Part shown: positions 45,473 to 58,136 of the stretch, piece after piece
Layout: each line of letters starts with the position of its first letter
Numbering within the stretch: the stretch's first letter is position 1
From: Allodiplogaster sudhausi
Lineage: Eukaryota > Nematoda > Chromadorea > Rhabditida > Diplogasteridae
Assembly (NCBI GenBank): GCA_945643635.1
Contig: CALZFC010000248.1
Span: 7,952,501-8,016,500 of the forward strand
Reading direction: 5' to 3'
DNA: 64,000 nucleotides
Made by a program: the position numbers and the translations under genes
The notes under the pieces: generated by a model
The model's database searches: none
What the model saw: the letters and a program-made list of their open reading frames with translations, nothing else
Told to the model about the DNA's origin: nothing

Positions 45473-48400
45473 TCAAGGTGTGTTTGAAGCGCTCGCCTTG
45501 ATCGCGCAGAAGATCTTCACCCCCGTTTCTGGCAGCCGCTGGCCGAAGGCGCCTAGTTATCAGTAAGGGTCGACCCCGTGGTCGCTGCATCGGATTGTTT
45601 TGTTCATGCCGCTCGATACGCCATCCTGAATGGGACGGGGGCAGAGTAATTATGATATCAATTCCTTTTTAAGGATTCACATACGGAATAGACGAGGACA
45701 GTCTCGTCGCTCTGGCCGCCTCCACATGTCCATTCAAAGTAGAAATAGGTGCGGTGAATGGGGTTGGCTGTTGGGTCGAGGACGTATCCAGCAGGCAGAT
45801 AGCCACTGGCATTGTGGTACAACACTTCGAGTGGCCGGCACGCTTTCGCTTGCGCTTAAAGGAGGCTTAAATTAACATAGTATGTAGGCATTTGTAATAT
45901 GATTAATTATTCATCAAAAATTCATTATATTAAAACAATGGGGGAACGGCGGCTCCCAGAACCTATTTTCCTTCTTTTTTTCGTTCTTGTAATCTTTTGC
46001 GAATTTGTCATATGAATGAATGAAACGTTGAATCAACACTAGACTTACCTATCACGCACGAAATTGCTCTACTGGCATTTTGGGACACAGCCATCTGGCC
46101 ACGAGAGTAGAGCTCGTATTGATGGTCGAGACGTCGTGGAAGCAGATTAGCTCCGTTATAGAATTTGTCCCCATCAAATGGCCCCTCCAAATGAATGGAG
46201 AATAGAGCATGTTCACCAATGATTTTGCGATGAAACTAACCAGGACTGGAAGGAAAACGTCAATCTTCTGCGCCCAATAGAAGCCTTCAGGATGTGCACA
46301 GGCGTATCGTTTGTGCCCGTCGGCGGTGCAATAGAAGTTGGTGGTAGCGTCTGATCTGACCATGAGAACTATATTTGGAAGCGGCGTGAGCGGCGTCGTG
46401 AACGCGTCAACATCCGACGCGCATGCTGAAAGGAAGAAGGAAGCCATCTTGAAGGATAGCGATCGAGTTGAGACACAACATCGATATCCGTTAGAGATAA
46501 GAAGCGTTGCCTGGTTGGTGTACAGTCAAAGGTGTACACGAACTCGATGGTGGCGTGCCGCAGGTGATGTTAATGTTTCCGCCAATGTAGAGTCTGGGCG
46601 TCTCGTCGTTGCTCCTCCAGAAACCATCAGTTGTGCACGTGAGTGTGTGTGCGTGCTCGAAGAAGTCGAGAGGCGTCGGCTCAACTGTTCCCTGTCAAAG
46701 AGGGGAGATTAGAGGCATTGTTATCATGAATAGATTTAGCCTACCTCTCCTAATAATTAAACTAGGAAACTAACGCTAAAACAAAGTCCTTTCCAACGAG
46801 CAATTACAATACGAAAAACATTTTGGGAAGTAATCAATGAACTCTTACCATATGATAGTACAAGTAATGATGTTTTTTAACCTTTCTTAAGACGTAGACG
46901 GATAGGTGATTGGTGCAACCAATGCTGTCGTTGTCGTAGAATTGTGGTTCTTCCAAACCCAGTTTATCCCGCAAGGAGGGATCGATGTTTCCGATGGGTT
47001 TTGGAAATTGGCATAATACAAGACCACGCAATAATTCATTTCGATTAATTTCCCTTTAGTGAATAAACAGGCTGCTCAAGTTAAGCAGTTATGAAGTAAT
47101 TATGTGCTACATTTGAGCTGTGCACCCTCAATGTCAGTGTTACAGAGGGAATTGTGAAAGAACTAACGTTGTGTGATGCACATGAGCCGAGCCAAGTTAG
47201 CCGTACCCATGATGGTGCCATCTTCAAGACGCCAGACACGAGCTGCCGAATCGCACGTCAGCACAACTGGCCGAACGAACCCCACGGATTGTGTGCCATT
47301 GATGTAGCCCTGAATTCAGAAGTGAACTGAACAATCAGATCTCCAGAAAGGAGCGTTTATTTTGGCGAGGAACGTTGTTTTCTGTTCGTGCCGCCTAACC
47401 ACCATGCCGTTACTGTTGCTCTCGATAACTCCTAGCTTGAGATAGTAGGTATTGTCTATCGTTTCGTATGCAACAGACGGCGTCGGGCAGGCTCCTAGAT
47501 CAAATGTTCGCTATCTGCATCTTATTTATCGCGTTATTCTTGTTTTCTTCTACCTTGTGGCTATTTAATGGTAGTGATATGAAATGGCATATCCATGGAA
47601 TTATGCAGAATATCTTATATTGCCACTCTTCAATACATGGCGCAAGAACTTATTGCCATGCAAACAGTACTTGTGGCAGTTAATGTACAGTATTTATTTT
47701 TTTCACAAGGCTTGGCATAAGAGCAGTGGAAGGAATGCGACAACAAATACTGTACATTGGCTGCCACAAGTACTGTTTGCATGGCAAAACACAAGAACGA
47801 ACTTGGCGCCTTGCAGGTGAGTTGTGGAGTCGTGTAAAAAGCGTTGTTGTAGTCCTTAAATTGCTTATTTACAGAAGTGCAAGTAAGCGTCGAAGATAAC
47901 TTAGTGACGGTGCCGTTCAGATGTTTAATCTCAAGTTATGGTGACGTCTAGCCAATATGTTTATATGAGCTGAATGTTGTTTGTTGCACACTGTATCAAG
48001 AGGAGAACGTTATTTCATCGATTTCTTCCTGAATATTTGTTTTGTTGCCAACGTCTCATTCGATGGCAAACGTAACTACATACCTCTCCGTAAAAGTTGT
48101 CCGGGCAGCGAACGTAGGTGCAGTTGGTATAGCTGTTGGATCCACGCACCGCCTTCGAGCTACAGTAGTGGCCAGGAGGGCACTCGGATACGGGTGGCAT
48201 TGTGTACATACATTCGTCGCATCCTGAAAAGGTTCTTGATTGCACGTAATAAATGAATATCTCACTGATGACTTACTTAGCAACTTACGTGGAAGGTCCT
48301 TGCAGTTTAGCATGGTCTGTTTGATGATCTTGTTGTTCGTGTAGTACTGTCCACCCGTGCAGTTCACATTATCCGCTGTCAGCCATGAGAGACCGCTCTT

Positions 48401-48751
48401 GTACTGCAAACAGATTCGCATGTTTAATTGCTCTGAATACAATTTGGAAATTGATCCAAAATTAATTTTTGTTTATTAATTTACGCTATTTCTACAAGTG
48501 CTGATGTTCTTCATGTTGTTATTAAAGCTAATCGTTAAATTTCGAATAGTATTGCAGTGATATCAAGAGCATTTTCGAGGAGTGCCTATTTGAGGTGGAG
48601 ACTGTAATGACTGACAACTGGCTGTGAAAAGGGTTGCAAACGACGCAGGCGTCTTCGCGAAGTCTACTCGGATTGCAAACGACGCCAGTCTGACAGTTGG
48701 CGCTGCCGACAGTGCCATTGGCGGCCGGGATCGGCGGACACAAGCATGATT
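45473..48751 (-). pseudogene. Gene C: secreted cysteine-rich multi-module protein
   Basis: The most complete member of the cluster. Minus-strand modules in order: SCLCPPIPAANGTVGSANCQ (exon start 48,751); GLSWLTADNVNCTGGQYY (48,404-48,290); SECPPGHYCSSKAVRGSN (about 48,228-48,088); HLNGTVTKLSSTLTC...LTCKA (about 47,935-47,815); GACPTPSVAYETIDN (about 47,493-47,400); GYINGTQSVGFVRPVVLTC...W (about 47,314-47,170); DSIGCTNHLSVYVLRK (about 47,000-46,880); EHAHTLTCTTDGFWRSNDE (about 46,693-46,560); ACASDVDAFTTPL...FYCTADGHKRYAC (about 46,438-46,245); EGPFDGDKFYNG...ISCVIGK (about 46,190-46,047); RPLEVLYHNASGYLPAGYV (about 45,850-45,670); and a last exon ending FCAIKASASNTP. That last exon has consecutive stops TGATAA (45,562-45,557) where gene A reads a Trp codon. 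No signal-peptide exon was found upstream. Function unknown; N-glycosylation sites and even cysteines support secretion. Confidence 0.65.
47655..47790. repeat. 38-bp inverted repeat within gene C
   Basis: GCCATGCAAACAGTACTTGT (onward to GTACAGTA) pairs with a near-perfect reverse complement ending TTTGCATGGC, with a loop of about 60 bases. The right arm corresponds in sequence to the gene B exon near 37,715-37,765 but lies in the opposite orientation to gene C. Confidence 0.9.
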
Positions 48752-48789
48752 CTGGAGATAGAGAAAACTGTTTATTCACCATTCATGTC

Positions 48790-51117
48790 AATGTGCTCAT
48801 GGGAAGGGAGTGATAAATTCCATGACACATTGGTATTAAAAAAAGGTTTTAGGACATGCTCTAGAAAGTCAAGAATAATTGAACTTTTATTGTAGTCAAC
48901 TTCATCATGGGAAAGAACTGGAGCAATAAAAGTGCACAATGGCTGTATAAAAGCGGCCGATTTGTCCATTTCGTCGTCAGTCTTCCTATTCTTCTCCTCA
49001 AGGGATCACCGGAACTACTGAGGTTACTTTCACTTCCTTGTTCCCTGTCACTCTCCCACAACGTTCTTCACTTCTGACCAGATTTTCTCTCGTCCTCCCT
49101 TCCCTTTCCATTTCGCCTTCACCCTTTTTGCCTCCTCTTTGCTCTTCAACAATCCTTTACTCACTCGTCGTTTGCATCTCATCCTCCCTACTTCCATTTC
49201 ATTTCCTCGCTCTTACAGTAGTAACCTTTTCCTAGTTCTTTTGTAATAGAACCACAAGTCCTCGACCTGGTTTAGACATGTGAAGTGAAATTTTTTTGTG
49301 TCATGGTCAAAATTTAAAGTTAAACAAATTCAAATTTCTACCTGAGAAAACTGAAAATAGTTTGCACATTTAAATATAAATATATAGATCTCTTTTTGCG
49401 GTGACCCTGGAAGTCTGGCGGAAATGACGACGGCGACCGCTGAGACTTCCGAGTTGTCATTCGAGTTTTTCAAGAGCCATCTTTTATATAGACGTTGTTT
49501 CTTTTTAAATATTGCCTTCTTCAAGATATCCTTTCTATTCCACATTCAGCTCTCTTCTCCTCGCCGTTGGAATCGTCGTCTGCGTCCTTGCCCTGTCTCC
49601 GTAGTAAAGTGTCTCTGCTTTTGAGTGAATTGCTTTTGAGTGGATGGGTCGCTGATATGAGGCTAATCTGTCTGGTCTCTCGCAGAGTCACATACTTTAC
49701 TTTGTGCATGTAAGCGAATTGTGAGAAGGTGAGAGGGATTAAGAAGAGCCTTGTTGGCCTCATTCTTTGAAGAAAATAGAGGCGAGGAGGCAACATTAGA
49801 GTCCCTTCTAATGTACACAGTTAAAACGGATCGAAAAACTAATTAATTATGTTGATTTGAAAGAAGAAAATAAGGTAACGAGACATTTTCGAATAAAAAC
49901 GAAAAAAATTGTTTGTACTAATTTTTTCGGCCTCCCCGGAAGGTAGGGTCAGGGGAAGGAAAGGCGAATGTCTTATTTGTCAGGTAACTCAATAATAAAT
50001 TTACCATTTGCATCTTTCTCTACGATCTGCACATTTTCAGTCAAATATCTTGCTAATATACATTTCACATTGAAAGGTTCGATTCAGAGATTTTCTCTGA
50101 ATCGAATTCTCTGTCAGCTCCATTTTTAACCTTCTCTCTTTGCACAATAAGCACCAGATTAACCAGTTAATATTCATCAAAAATGCGCTCTTTAATCCTA
50201 ACTAATTAAATCTATTTGCAGCGCCTGCCCTTTTTCTCGTCATTCATTCATGTAACCTCTCCTTTGGTTTCTTGTTTTTGCTTCTTAAACTGCTGCTTGA
50301 ATTGCTATCCTTTATAGCATTTATAAATGTCATAACAAAAAGGACTATCATTGTAGAGGCATCTACCATTATAATGTTTTTGTTGCATGACTTCTTAGTT
50401 GACCGGAAAGTAGGCGAATGTGCTTCTGCGAAATATGAAGCAAATAATACGGCATGAATAGTTTTGACGACGGCGTGGACGTGGCCAAGCGTGAAGAGCC
50501 CCTCGGAACGTTTGTTAAACGAAATGTCGGCGGAGGCCGCGAGAAGAGACAGTGGAGGTGCACTGACTGTGCACCGGACACTGAAAAATTGTAATTCCGT
50601 AACATGGTGGAACCGTCTGAAAAATTCCGTGCAAAATCAATGTTGGTATGCAATTCAACCGGAATAAACTGGGAATGAATTTTACTTGAAAAAACGACAG
50701 TTTACTGCGGCGGCGGAAGTAAATACATATTTACATAATATCAACGATATTTAATGGGAAATCGCATGTTATGGGACAAGTTCACTTCTAGAAGAAGTGG
50801 TGACAAATAGAAAGGAATAAGAAACTGTTAATCAGTGTTGAGAACGTTTACCGAGTTCGCTGTCGGCTCCAGCGTAGATGGGTCACAAATATGCAAAAGC
50901 ATGGGCATGGAAGGCGCGAACCGGATCTGAGTGGATTGAACTCCGTACTCCGTGGCGTGCTGAATGTTCATCGTTATCGTCGATACTTCCATTCTTCTCT
51001 TAATGAGATCTCTTATTCGTCACCGCGCCTTCAGTCAAGTACAGAAAAAATAAATAAAAAATAAAAATATTGCTCCATGTTACCATTACATTTTTTACAT
51101 TTCTAACAAAATTGATT
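48790..51117. other. Spacer between gene C and duplication copy 2
   Basis: Mostly unique AT-rich DNA with a CT-rich part near 49,020-49,200. A short plus-strand frame at 50,455-50,595 (MNSFDDGVDVAKREEPLG...QWRCTDC) is unsupported. The block 50,829-50,930 is a diverged third copy of duplication sequence 29,899-29,999. Confidence 0.5.
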
Positions 51118-53656
51118 TGTCAATTGTTCATCATGAGAAAAGAACATGTTAACAAAGCCGTTTTTTCAATGATTCTCAATTGTTATGAATACGGAGAAAG
51201 CAAAAGTAACCTTGGCTTGATGTCGAAGCATTTCAAGAAGTATGCAAAATGAGGCAGATTCAAGCTGAGTTTATGTCATGCTTCAATTCTCGCGTGTATG
51301 GCGAGAGAAATCTAAAAAGTGACTAATATGAAGTAATAAAGAGACGAACAAGCGAAAACAATTCATCACTAATCGCAGCAATTTGTATAAAAAAAGGTCT
51401 GCGACAGCAAAAAAAATATTAAATGGCTTCTTGCACTTGGAGACTGACTAGGAATGCCATGCAAACATAATATGGCATTGGGATAGCACCAGTTATGTTT
51501 ATTAGAGAAAGGGCAAGAAGGAAGGCAGCGTGAGGACATTACGTTACATCCGTATCTCTCTCTCTATCTTTTCTCTGCTAGTAAAGTAAATGCAGTCCCA
51601 ATTTATAGAGAGAGAGAGAGAGACAGTCAGGAATAGAGAAACCATTTGTGGTCTCTCAGGTAATGGGAGAGCAATGAGAATACGGAGGTTAGAGAGGAGC
51701 AAACAACCCAGGCATGCGTGCATTATGGGCCACATAGTCCTTCAGTGTTGCATGCCGAAGAGGGCTTTTTGGCTCTCATTGTCAATACTTTCTTTCATTC
51801 TTGAAATTTATTCCTATTCAACATTTCTGCAATATCTTCCTCGGGCACCTATGCTTCTCTCTACCTTTCTTTCTCTCTCGCTCTCTCTTTCGCTCACTCT
51901 CTCTCTCTTTCTTTTTCTCTTTCTTTTATGTTTCTCGCTCTTTCTTTCTTTCTCTCCCTCCCTCTCCCTCTCGCAATGTCGAATGTGTTCTTTTGTATGT
52001 ATGCACATATAAATTCAATGCACATTTCAGATTCATATCGCCATTAACGCGATGTTATTTTCCTCCTGGCAGCATATATCTGCCTCAATGATTGCGAGTG
52101 TCTTTTCGACCAGCAAGAAGTAAGCTGAAAAATTATTTAAAAGTAAATAATGTATCCCGACCCGAACATCCGTAATCGATGTATCATCTTAAGCAGCGTT
52201 TTTTTTTGCTTTCAGAATATGAAAGGTGAGTTCATCCGTCAGTGATTTTTGCCGATGAGATGGGAATTTTCAGAGACGACGAAGGTCTTGTAATACTCTC
52301 GAGATCAATCGTTATCATCTCGTCTGCTCTAGTAATGTAGAATGGCTTCCATCCGGGATTGTTCATGAAATAGAGATGAATTCTACTTCGCTGTAAGTCA
52401 AAAAGTCTTTCACTATTTCTTGTTTTACTTTTATTTTACTAAATTATCAGCAATTTTTTTTACTCTTGCACTTAAACGAGATCGATAATTTTTTTTCCCG
52501 ATTTTTGCGTTAATCTAATTCTTTTTTTGATATAAGAAATAACTCTGAAATTAATAACAGTTCGTGTAGCGGTGCAGCGATGAGAACTGGAACATGCGCG
52601 AATGCAGTTCGAGTCAGTCTCTCCTCCCTGGCTCTTCGTGAGCGGCTGCTTCTATCATTGCTTCTATCACTCCGGTCGAACTTCTTAATCTTCAAGGCTC
52701 ACTACGGGCACTAAGCCTCCGCCCTTCTCGCCCACCGCAACGATCTCCAACGTACAAGAAGCTTCCCATCTAATCTCTCCAGGCGACTACAACATCATCT
52801 TCTTTTCGCGAGCATTGTCTGCTCGTTTACTATTTTACTATATACATATATTCACATGTTTGTAGGTATTTTATTATTATCATTAATTTTTTCATTATAT
52901 TATCGTCTTGCAAATATGTACATATGTACATACGACATAAATATGCACGTATATGCAAGATCCTGTAGTTATGTAAATCAAATCGGATAGGATTTCATAA
53001 ACGATTTTCGAGCTTTTTTTTATTTTTGTTTAGAACAGCAAATTACTCTAGCAATTAACAGCGGTTCGTGTGGCGATGCATGGACGAGATGTGGTGGTTG
53101 CGCGAGTATCCAGCTGGATTCTTGGATGGTACGCTAGGGTCCATTGGCTGAGGAAACGTTTTGAAAACGGACCTCACCAAAACCGTGACTCATCAGAGAA
53201 GTCGGAGCCGCAGGCAATCAACTCCGATCGATCTTCCTCATTTATGTATAAGACGATTATATGCAATGGACTCGACGCCCTTCTCACCGTCCATTACCTC
53301 ACCGTCTTCTCTGCAAAAGTCTCTTTTCTCCTCCATAAGCTCCGCTCTCTATCTCTTTCTTTATAAGACTGCTAAGAAATTGTGATGAGACTGTAAGCTA
53401 ATCATCTTCTTTCTTTCTCTTCGTTTCCAAATCGCTCAGTTCTATTCGTTGCATCTCAGCTGTAAACTGATTGTTAATTCATAAAGGATATTTGCCTTAT
53501 TCTTTTGGCAGTGTTTGACACACCTAGAATAGAGAGGAAAGATGACTTAAAACCTATAGACTGAATACTTTACAAAATATTCTTAGGAAAGCAATTACGT
53601 GCACCATGCAAAAAAAAAGTAAAAACATAACGTGTAACGTGCTAATAATAACTGCC

Positions 53657-53699
<43 letters not shown>

Positions 53700-53994
53700 A
53701 ACTCTCAACGATGTAAAGGGGGCAAGCTTCCATACTCTCTATATTTCTCCGATGCCTCTTTCTCTGTCTCGCTCCCTTTCTCTATATATTTGTTTATCTG
53801 CATTGTTTTAATAAATTAATAGACAAGGGAGAGACACTTAACCGAGAGAATTGCGCAATCAGATAAATAAGAGGCTCGCAACAAGGCGGCCAATGTGATG
53901 ATGCATAGGGCACCAAAAAAAAGAACATTAGAAAGAAAGTAAAATATGTATCACAATTAATTAGTTGCCATAATTATAACACGAATAGATAATT

Positions 53995-55905
53995 CAACGA
54001 GAGAGGACATGATTCTTAATGAGAAGGCGAGCAGATGGCAACGATAAATCAAAAATATTGTCGGGCAGTCTATTCCAAGAGTCGACAATCCTATTTGCAA
54101 AAAAGTTCATATACATGCTAGAATGAAACTTGAACTTACGCAGCTTAAAGCGATGTCCTCTAGTAAACCCAACTGGTGAGAAACTAAATATATCAGTTGA
54201 CTTGATACCATATAGGCCTTTAACAATCTTATAAGCAACGACAAGGTCATTATCTCACGGCGGGCATAGAGCGGCTCTATATTTACAAACGCTAAACGCT
54301 CACTGTAGGGGAGGAGGGAGAGACCGCATCTTTTAAAGGCAAGTCGCGTGAAGCGCTTCTGAATGTTCTCAATCTGGTTAATAAGGTAAATTTGGCTACG
54401 GGACCATACTTCCATGCAAAATTCAAGTAAAGGGCGAACATAAATGACAAATAAACGAACTAGAAAAGTGATATTGCGAGATCTAAAGTTCCTTAGTATA
54501 TGGAAGAAAGCTCTACTTGCTCGTCTACAAATCAAATCAATATGGTTTTGGAAAGAAAGATCATTAGACATTTGGACCCCAAGGTCACGATAAGACGAAG
54601 TGGGAGGTATAGGCTGAGAAAGTAGGGTAGGTTGAAAGGGTGGGTGGGCTGGTCCAATGGCCATGAACATCGTCTTCTTGAAGTTGATGGCGAGTCCCCA
54701 GTCGGATGACCACTCGGCAACACAGTCGAGAGCGCGCTGCAGAAGCACAGTATCTGCAACAGTATATATTTTAGCATCATCAGCATAAAGTGTACAGAAT
54801 GAGCCAATGGGTAAGTAGTCGGGAAGGTCATTAATGTAAAGAAGAAACATAAGTGGGCCACAGACGCTTCCCTGAGGGACTCCAGAAGGAACCGCGTATT
54901 CATAGGAAAGTTCCCCGTCCACTATTACCCGCTGTGTTCTATCGGTGAGGAAAGAAGAGAGCCAACGGAGGAGAGAGCCAGATATACCATAGCAGGAGAG
55001 CTTCTTAATAAGAAATGGGAGAGGGATAGTGTCAAATGCTTTAGAATAGTCAATATAGACAGCAGATACAAAGGAGGACGAGTCAACCGCGGAGTGCCAG
55101 GTGGAGAGAGAGGAAAGCAGAGCAGAGGCGCATGATTTTCTCCTACGAAAGCCGTGCTGAGAAGGAGAGAGGAGGCCATGTTCATCAAGATAAGCAAATA
55201 GCTGCTTGCACACAATGCGCTCAAATGTTTTAGAAATGCCTGAGGTAAGGGAAATGGGTCTATAATTAGCAGGGTCGCTAATGTCGCCTTGGCGCTTATA
55301 AATGGGCTTAACATGAGCTGTTTTCCAGAGAGAAGGACAAATGCCATGAAGGAGGAATCGGTTAAAAAGTATAGTTAGAGGAACAGAGATAGCTACAGAA
55401 GTGCCTTTAAGAAATGCATAGGGAACTCCGTCAGGAGTACAAGAGTTTCGAAGGGGAAGACTTCTAAGCATATGGTGAACTGCAACGGCTGAGAAGTCTA
55501 AATAATCAATTCGTGCAGATGTCCTAGATGGGAAGGAATTACATGCAAATGGTGAGGGTATGGAGGAGGAGTAGGATAATTGGAAAGAATTAGCAAAGCA
55601 GATAGCCTTTTCGGAGTTGTCAGATAAAGTGCGGCCAGAAACACGATCTTTAATTGCACTAATAGTAGGTTTTGCCTTGACGTGGCCGTTAACAAAGCTG
55701 AAGAATGAACGAATAGAACATGATGAGACGGCACGTTTCTCTTGGTCACGCTGATAAATACGTATAATCTTTTTTTTGTTTTCAAGAGAGAAAGCGCGAA
55801 CACGTTGCTGTCGCTCGAAGAAGTCGCGTCGGGCCGAGTGTAGTCTCTGGCCTCAGGCCTCCTTATACTTAGCATACGAAGATTGTTGCCACCACGTCAT
55901 TGATC
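53995..55905 (-). mobile_element. Non-LTR retrotransposon 3' half with reverse transcriptase (copy 2)
   Basis: Same fragment as at 27,779-29,690, with the same truncation point, the same linker stops and the same frame change near the C-terminus. In the reverse transcriptase frame I see one residue difference (DWGLDINF versus DWGLAINF). The YADDAK and GVPQGS motifs are intact. It is dead and was copied as part of the segmental duplication. Confidence 0.9.
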
Positions 55906-56985
55906 CTTTCTTTATTCCTTTTTATTTTCTAATTTATTTATCGAATGCTTCTATACGAACTTAATGTTTCTCTAAGATAAAAAAAAATAATATCTCCGTT
56001 GAAACTTCAGGCTGAGAAGTGCTAGAAAAGGAATAGTAACATGGAATCATAAAACTTTTAAGAGTTATCAAAAAATAGCGTTAATCCGCGACTAAGAGAA
56101 AGGAATACGAAAATGTTAATCAATTTTAAGAACGCTTACCGAGTTCGATTTCCGCTCCGCTCTAGATGGGTCACAAATATGGCAAGGCATGGGCATGGCT
56201 TGCGCGAATCGGATCTTAAATCGATGTCTTCACTTTGAGAAATCTAATGGAATGTGCAATGGGACATTCCATTACATTTCAAGCCAGTCATTTCTTGTCG
56301 TTTAGCTGATCGACCAGTATCAATTGTTAACAGTGAACTTGCTTGTTACTGCAGCTCTCGACTTAGCCAGAAAGGAAAGAATTGACATCACAAGACTTTA
56401 CTTCTAATTCAGTCAACTACCGTTGCTCAATTCTTCGTGTGACCGTTTCACTCTTCGTTCAAAACTCTACTTTCTTCTTCCGTGCATGACGAGGCAACTG
56501 CGGCTAACAAGCACATTAATCTTTTCGTCCTCGGCATGAGGATCGTTGCAACGTTTCAGCTGAACGAAATCGCGTGGCCAAACGTTAAGGAAGATTTCAT
56601 TTTCAGCCGACCGTGAGAGAAATTTCAACGAAATGAGTAAAATATGCTTCAGAAACTGAAACTAAATTTCTTTACTTCACAACCTATAAAGTATGGAAAA
56701 AATAAGCATATAACTGATGTGATAAAGTGCACGTGCAGACCTGTATGTTTTAAAGTGAAAATGGCATCTTATACACACTCCCCTCTCATTTCATTCTTGA
56801 TGTCTTGATCTATGAACGAATCGGCTATCTAAGTGAGCGCGATGAAGGTAACACCGGGAAGGAAGTGAATACGACAACTTGATAAATGCTATTTACTCAA
56901 GAAAAATTTAAGAGAGGCACGCGAGAGAGAGAGAGAGAACTTTTTTTTCGATCTTCTTCAAAGAAATCCTAAGCGATCGGGTGTA

Positions 56986-56994
56986 TTATATAAG
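56986..56994 (+). promoter_or_regulatory. TATA box upstream of the second signal-peptide exon
   Basis: TATATAAG about 60 bases before the ATG at 57,054, conserved with the gene A promoter. Confidence 0.6.
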
Positions 56995-57479
56995 ACCGGG
57001 TTCACGACGTGTGGCCGTCCTTTGGTATGACAACATTTCTTCAAACACTCACTATGCGCTTCCTCATAATCCTGCTCGTGGTCCTCGCAGTAGTCGCACA
57101 ATCGTTAGTCAATTTCCAATTTCCAACTTGAAGAATCATTTTGTTTGACTGATTGATTGATTTTCAATTAATTAATGAAAGCTCGAGCGTTGAAAAGATA
57201 ATAATGACAGTAAAACACAGGAAAATTTTTATAATTTACCAGTATATTTTTATATTTAATTTCCAAACAATTAGTGAATCGCTTGGTTTGAAGTGAGATG
57301 ACATTGTTCAAAAAAAGTAAGCTAAACATCCCTTTCCAAGTATTTTGCCGGTTGAAGAGGTGGTTGCTACTTAAAAATTCAATATTCCGCCGTATGCAGG
57401 ATTGCTCCTCTTAATCTCAATAGTCACTTCTTGTTTACTCCCTTCGCAATCGCTATCTCGCTTCATCCGACCGCGCTGC

Positions 57480-57589
57480 ATTTCTTTTTCTCTCTCTCCC
57501 TCTCTCTCCCTCTCTCTCTCTCTCCCTCTCTCTCTCTGTATCTCTCTATCTCTTTTATCTCAACTCTCTCTCATTCTCAGCCTTTCCCC

Positions 57590-57626
<37 letters not shown>

Positions 57627-57630
57627 TGCA
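57480..57630. repeat. CT tract at the 3' end of the first intron
   Basis: CT-rich tract running directly into the acceptor CTTCTTGCAG, so it acts as an extremely long polypyrimidine tract. Confidence 0.9.
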
Positions 57631-57739
57631 GGCCTTCTGCTTCTGCAATGACTGTCGGCTCTGAAGTGAACTGCGATTTCTTCTACTACTTTGCTTACGG
57701 AAGCAATCTACTGAAAGAGCGCATTCGTTACCAGGTTCT

Positions 57740-57817
57740 TCTCTCTGTCCCTCTGTCTCTCTTTAGATTCGCTCCTCTCTTTCTCTCTTTCTCTCTCTTT
57801 CTCTTTCTCTCTCTCTC

Positions 57818-57863
<46 letters not shown>

Positions 57864-57906
57864 GTCGTTCTCGCTCCTCTCTCTCCTCTCTAACGAATTC
57901 TTGCTC

Positions 57907-57947
<41 letters not shown>

Positions 57948-58026
57948 GTGCTCGCTCCTCTCTCTATCTCTCGTTCTCTCTCTCTCTGTCTCTATCTCTC
58001 GTTCTCTCTCTCTGTCTCTCTCTATT

Positions 58027-58085
<59 letters not shown>

Positions 58086-58089
58086 CACG

Positions 58090-58135
<46 letters not shown>
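57740..58135. repeat. Long CT tract inside the cyclotransferase gene
   Basis: About 400 bases of nearly pure CT with TCGTTC interruptions fill the second intron before the acceptor CTTCCAG at 58,162. Confidence 0.95.

Positions 58136-58136
<1 letters not shown>

Larger units (their letters stand above)
51118..57260. repeat. Direct duplication, copy 2
   Basis: Second copy of 24,892-31,090. It starts abruptly at TGTCAATTG after unrelated sequence. Differences from copy 1 include a missing GGATCGGCAT near 52,179, shorter homopolymers, a shorter CT array (53,660-53,695), and a small deletion near 56,668. The last 500 bases, including the TATA box and signal-peptide exon, are noticeably more diverged. 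Confidence 0.9.
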
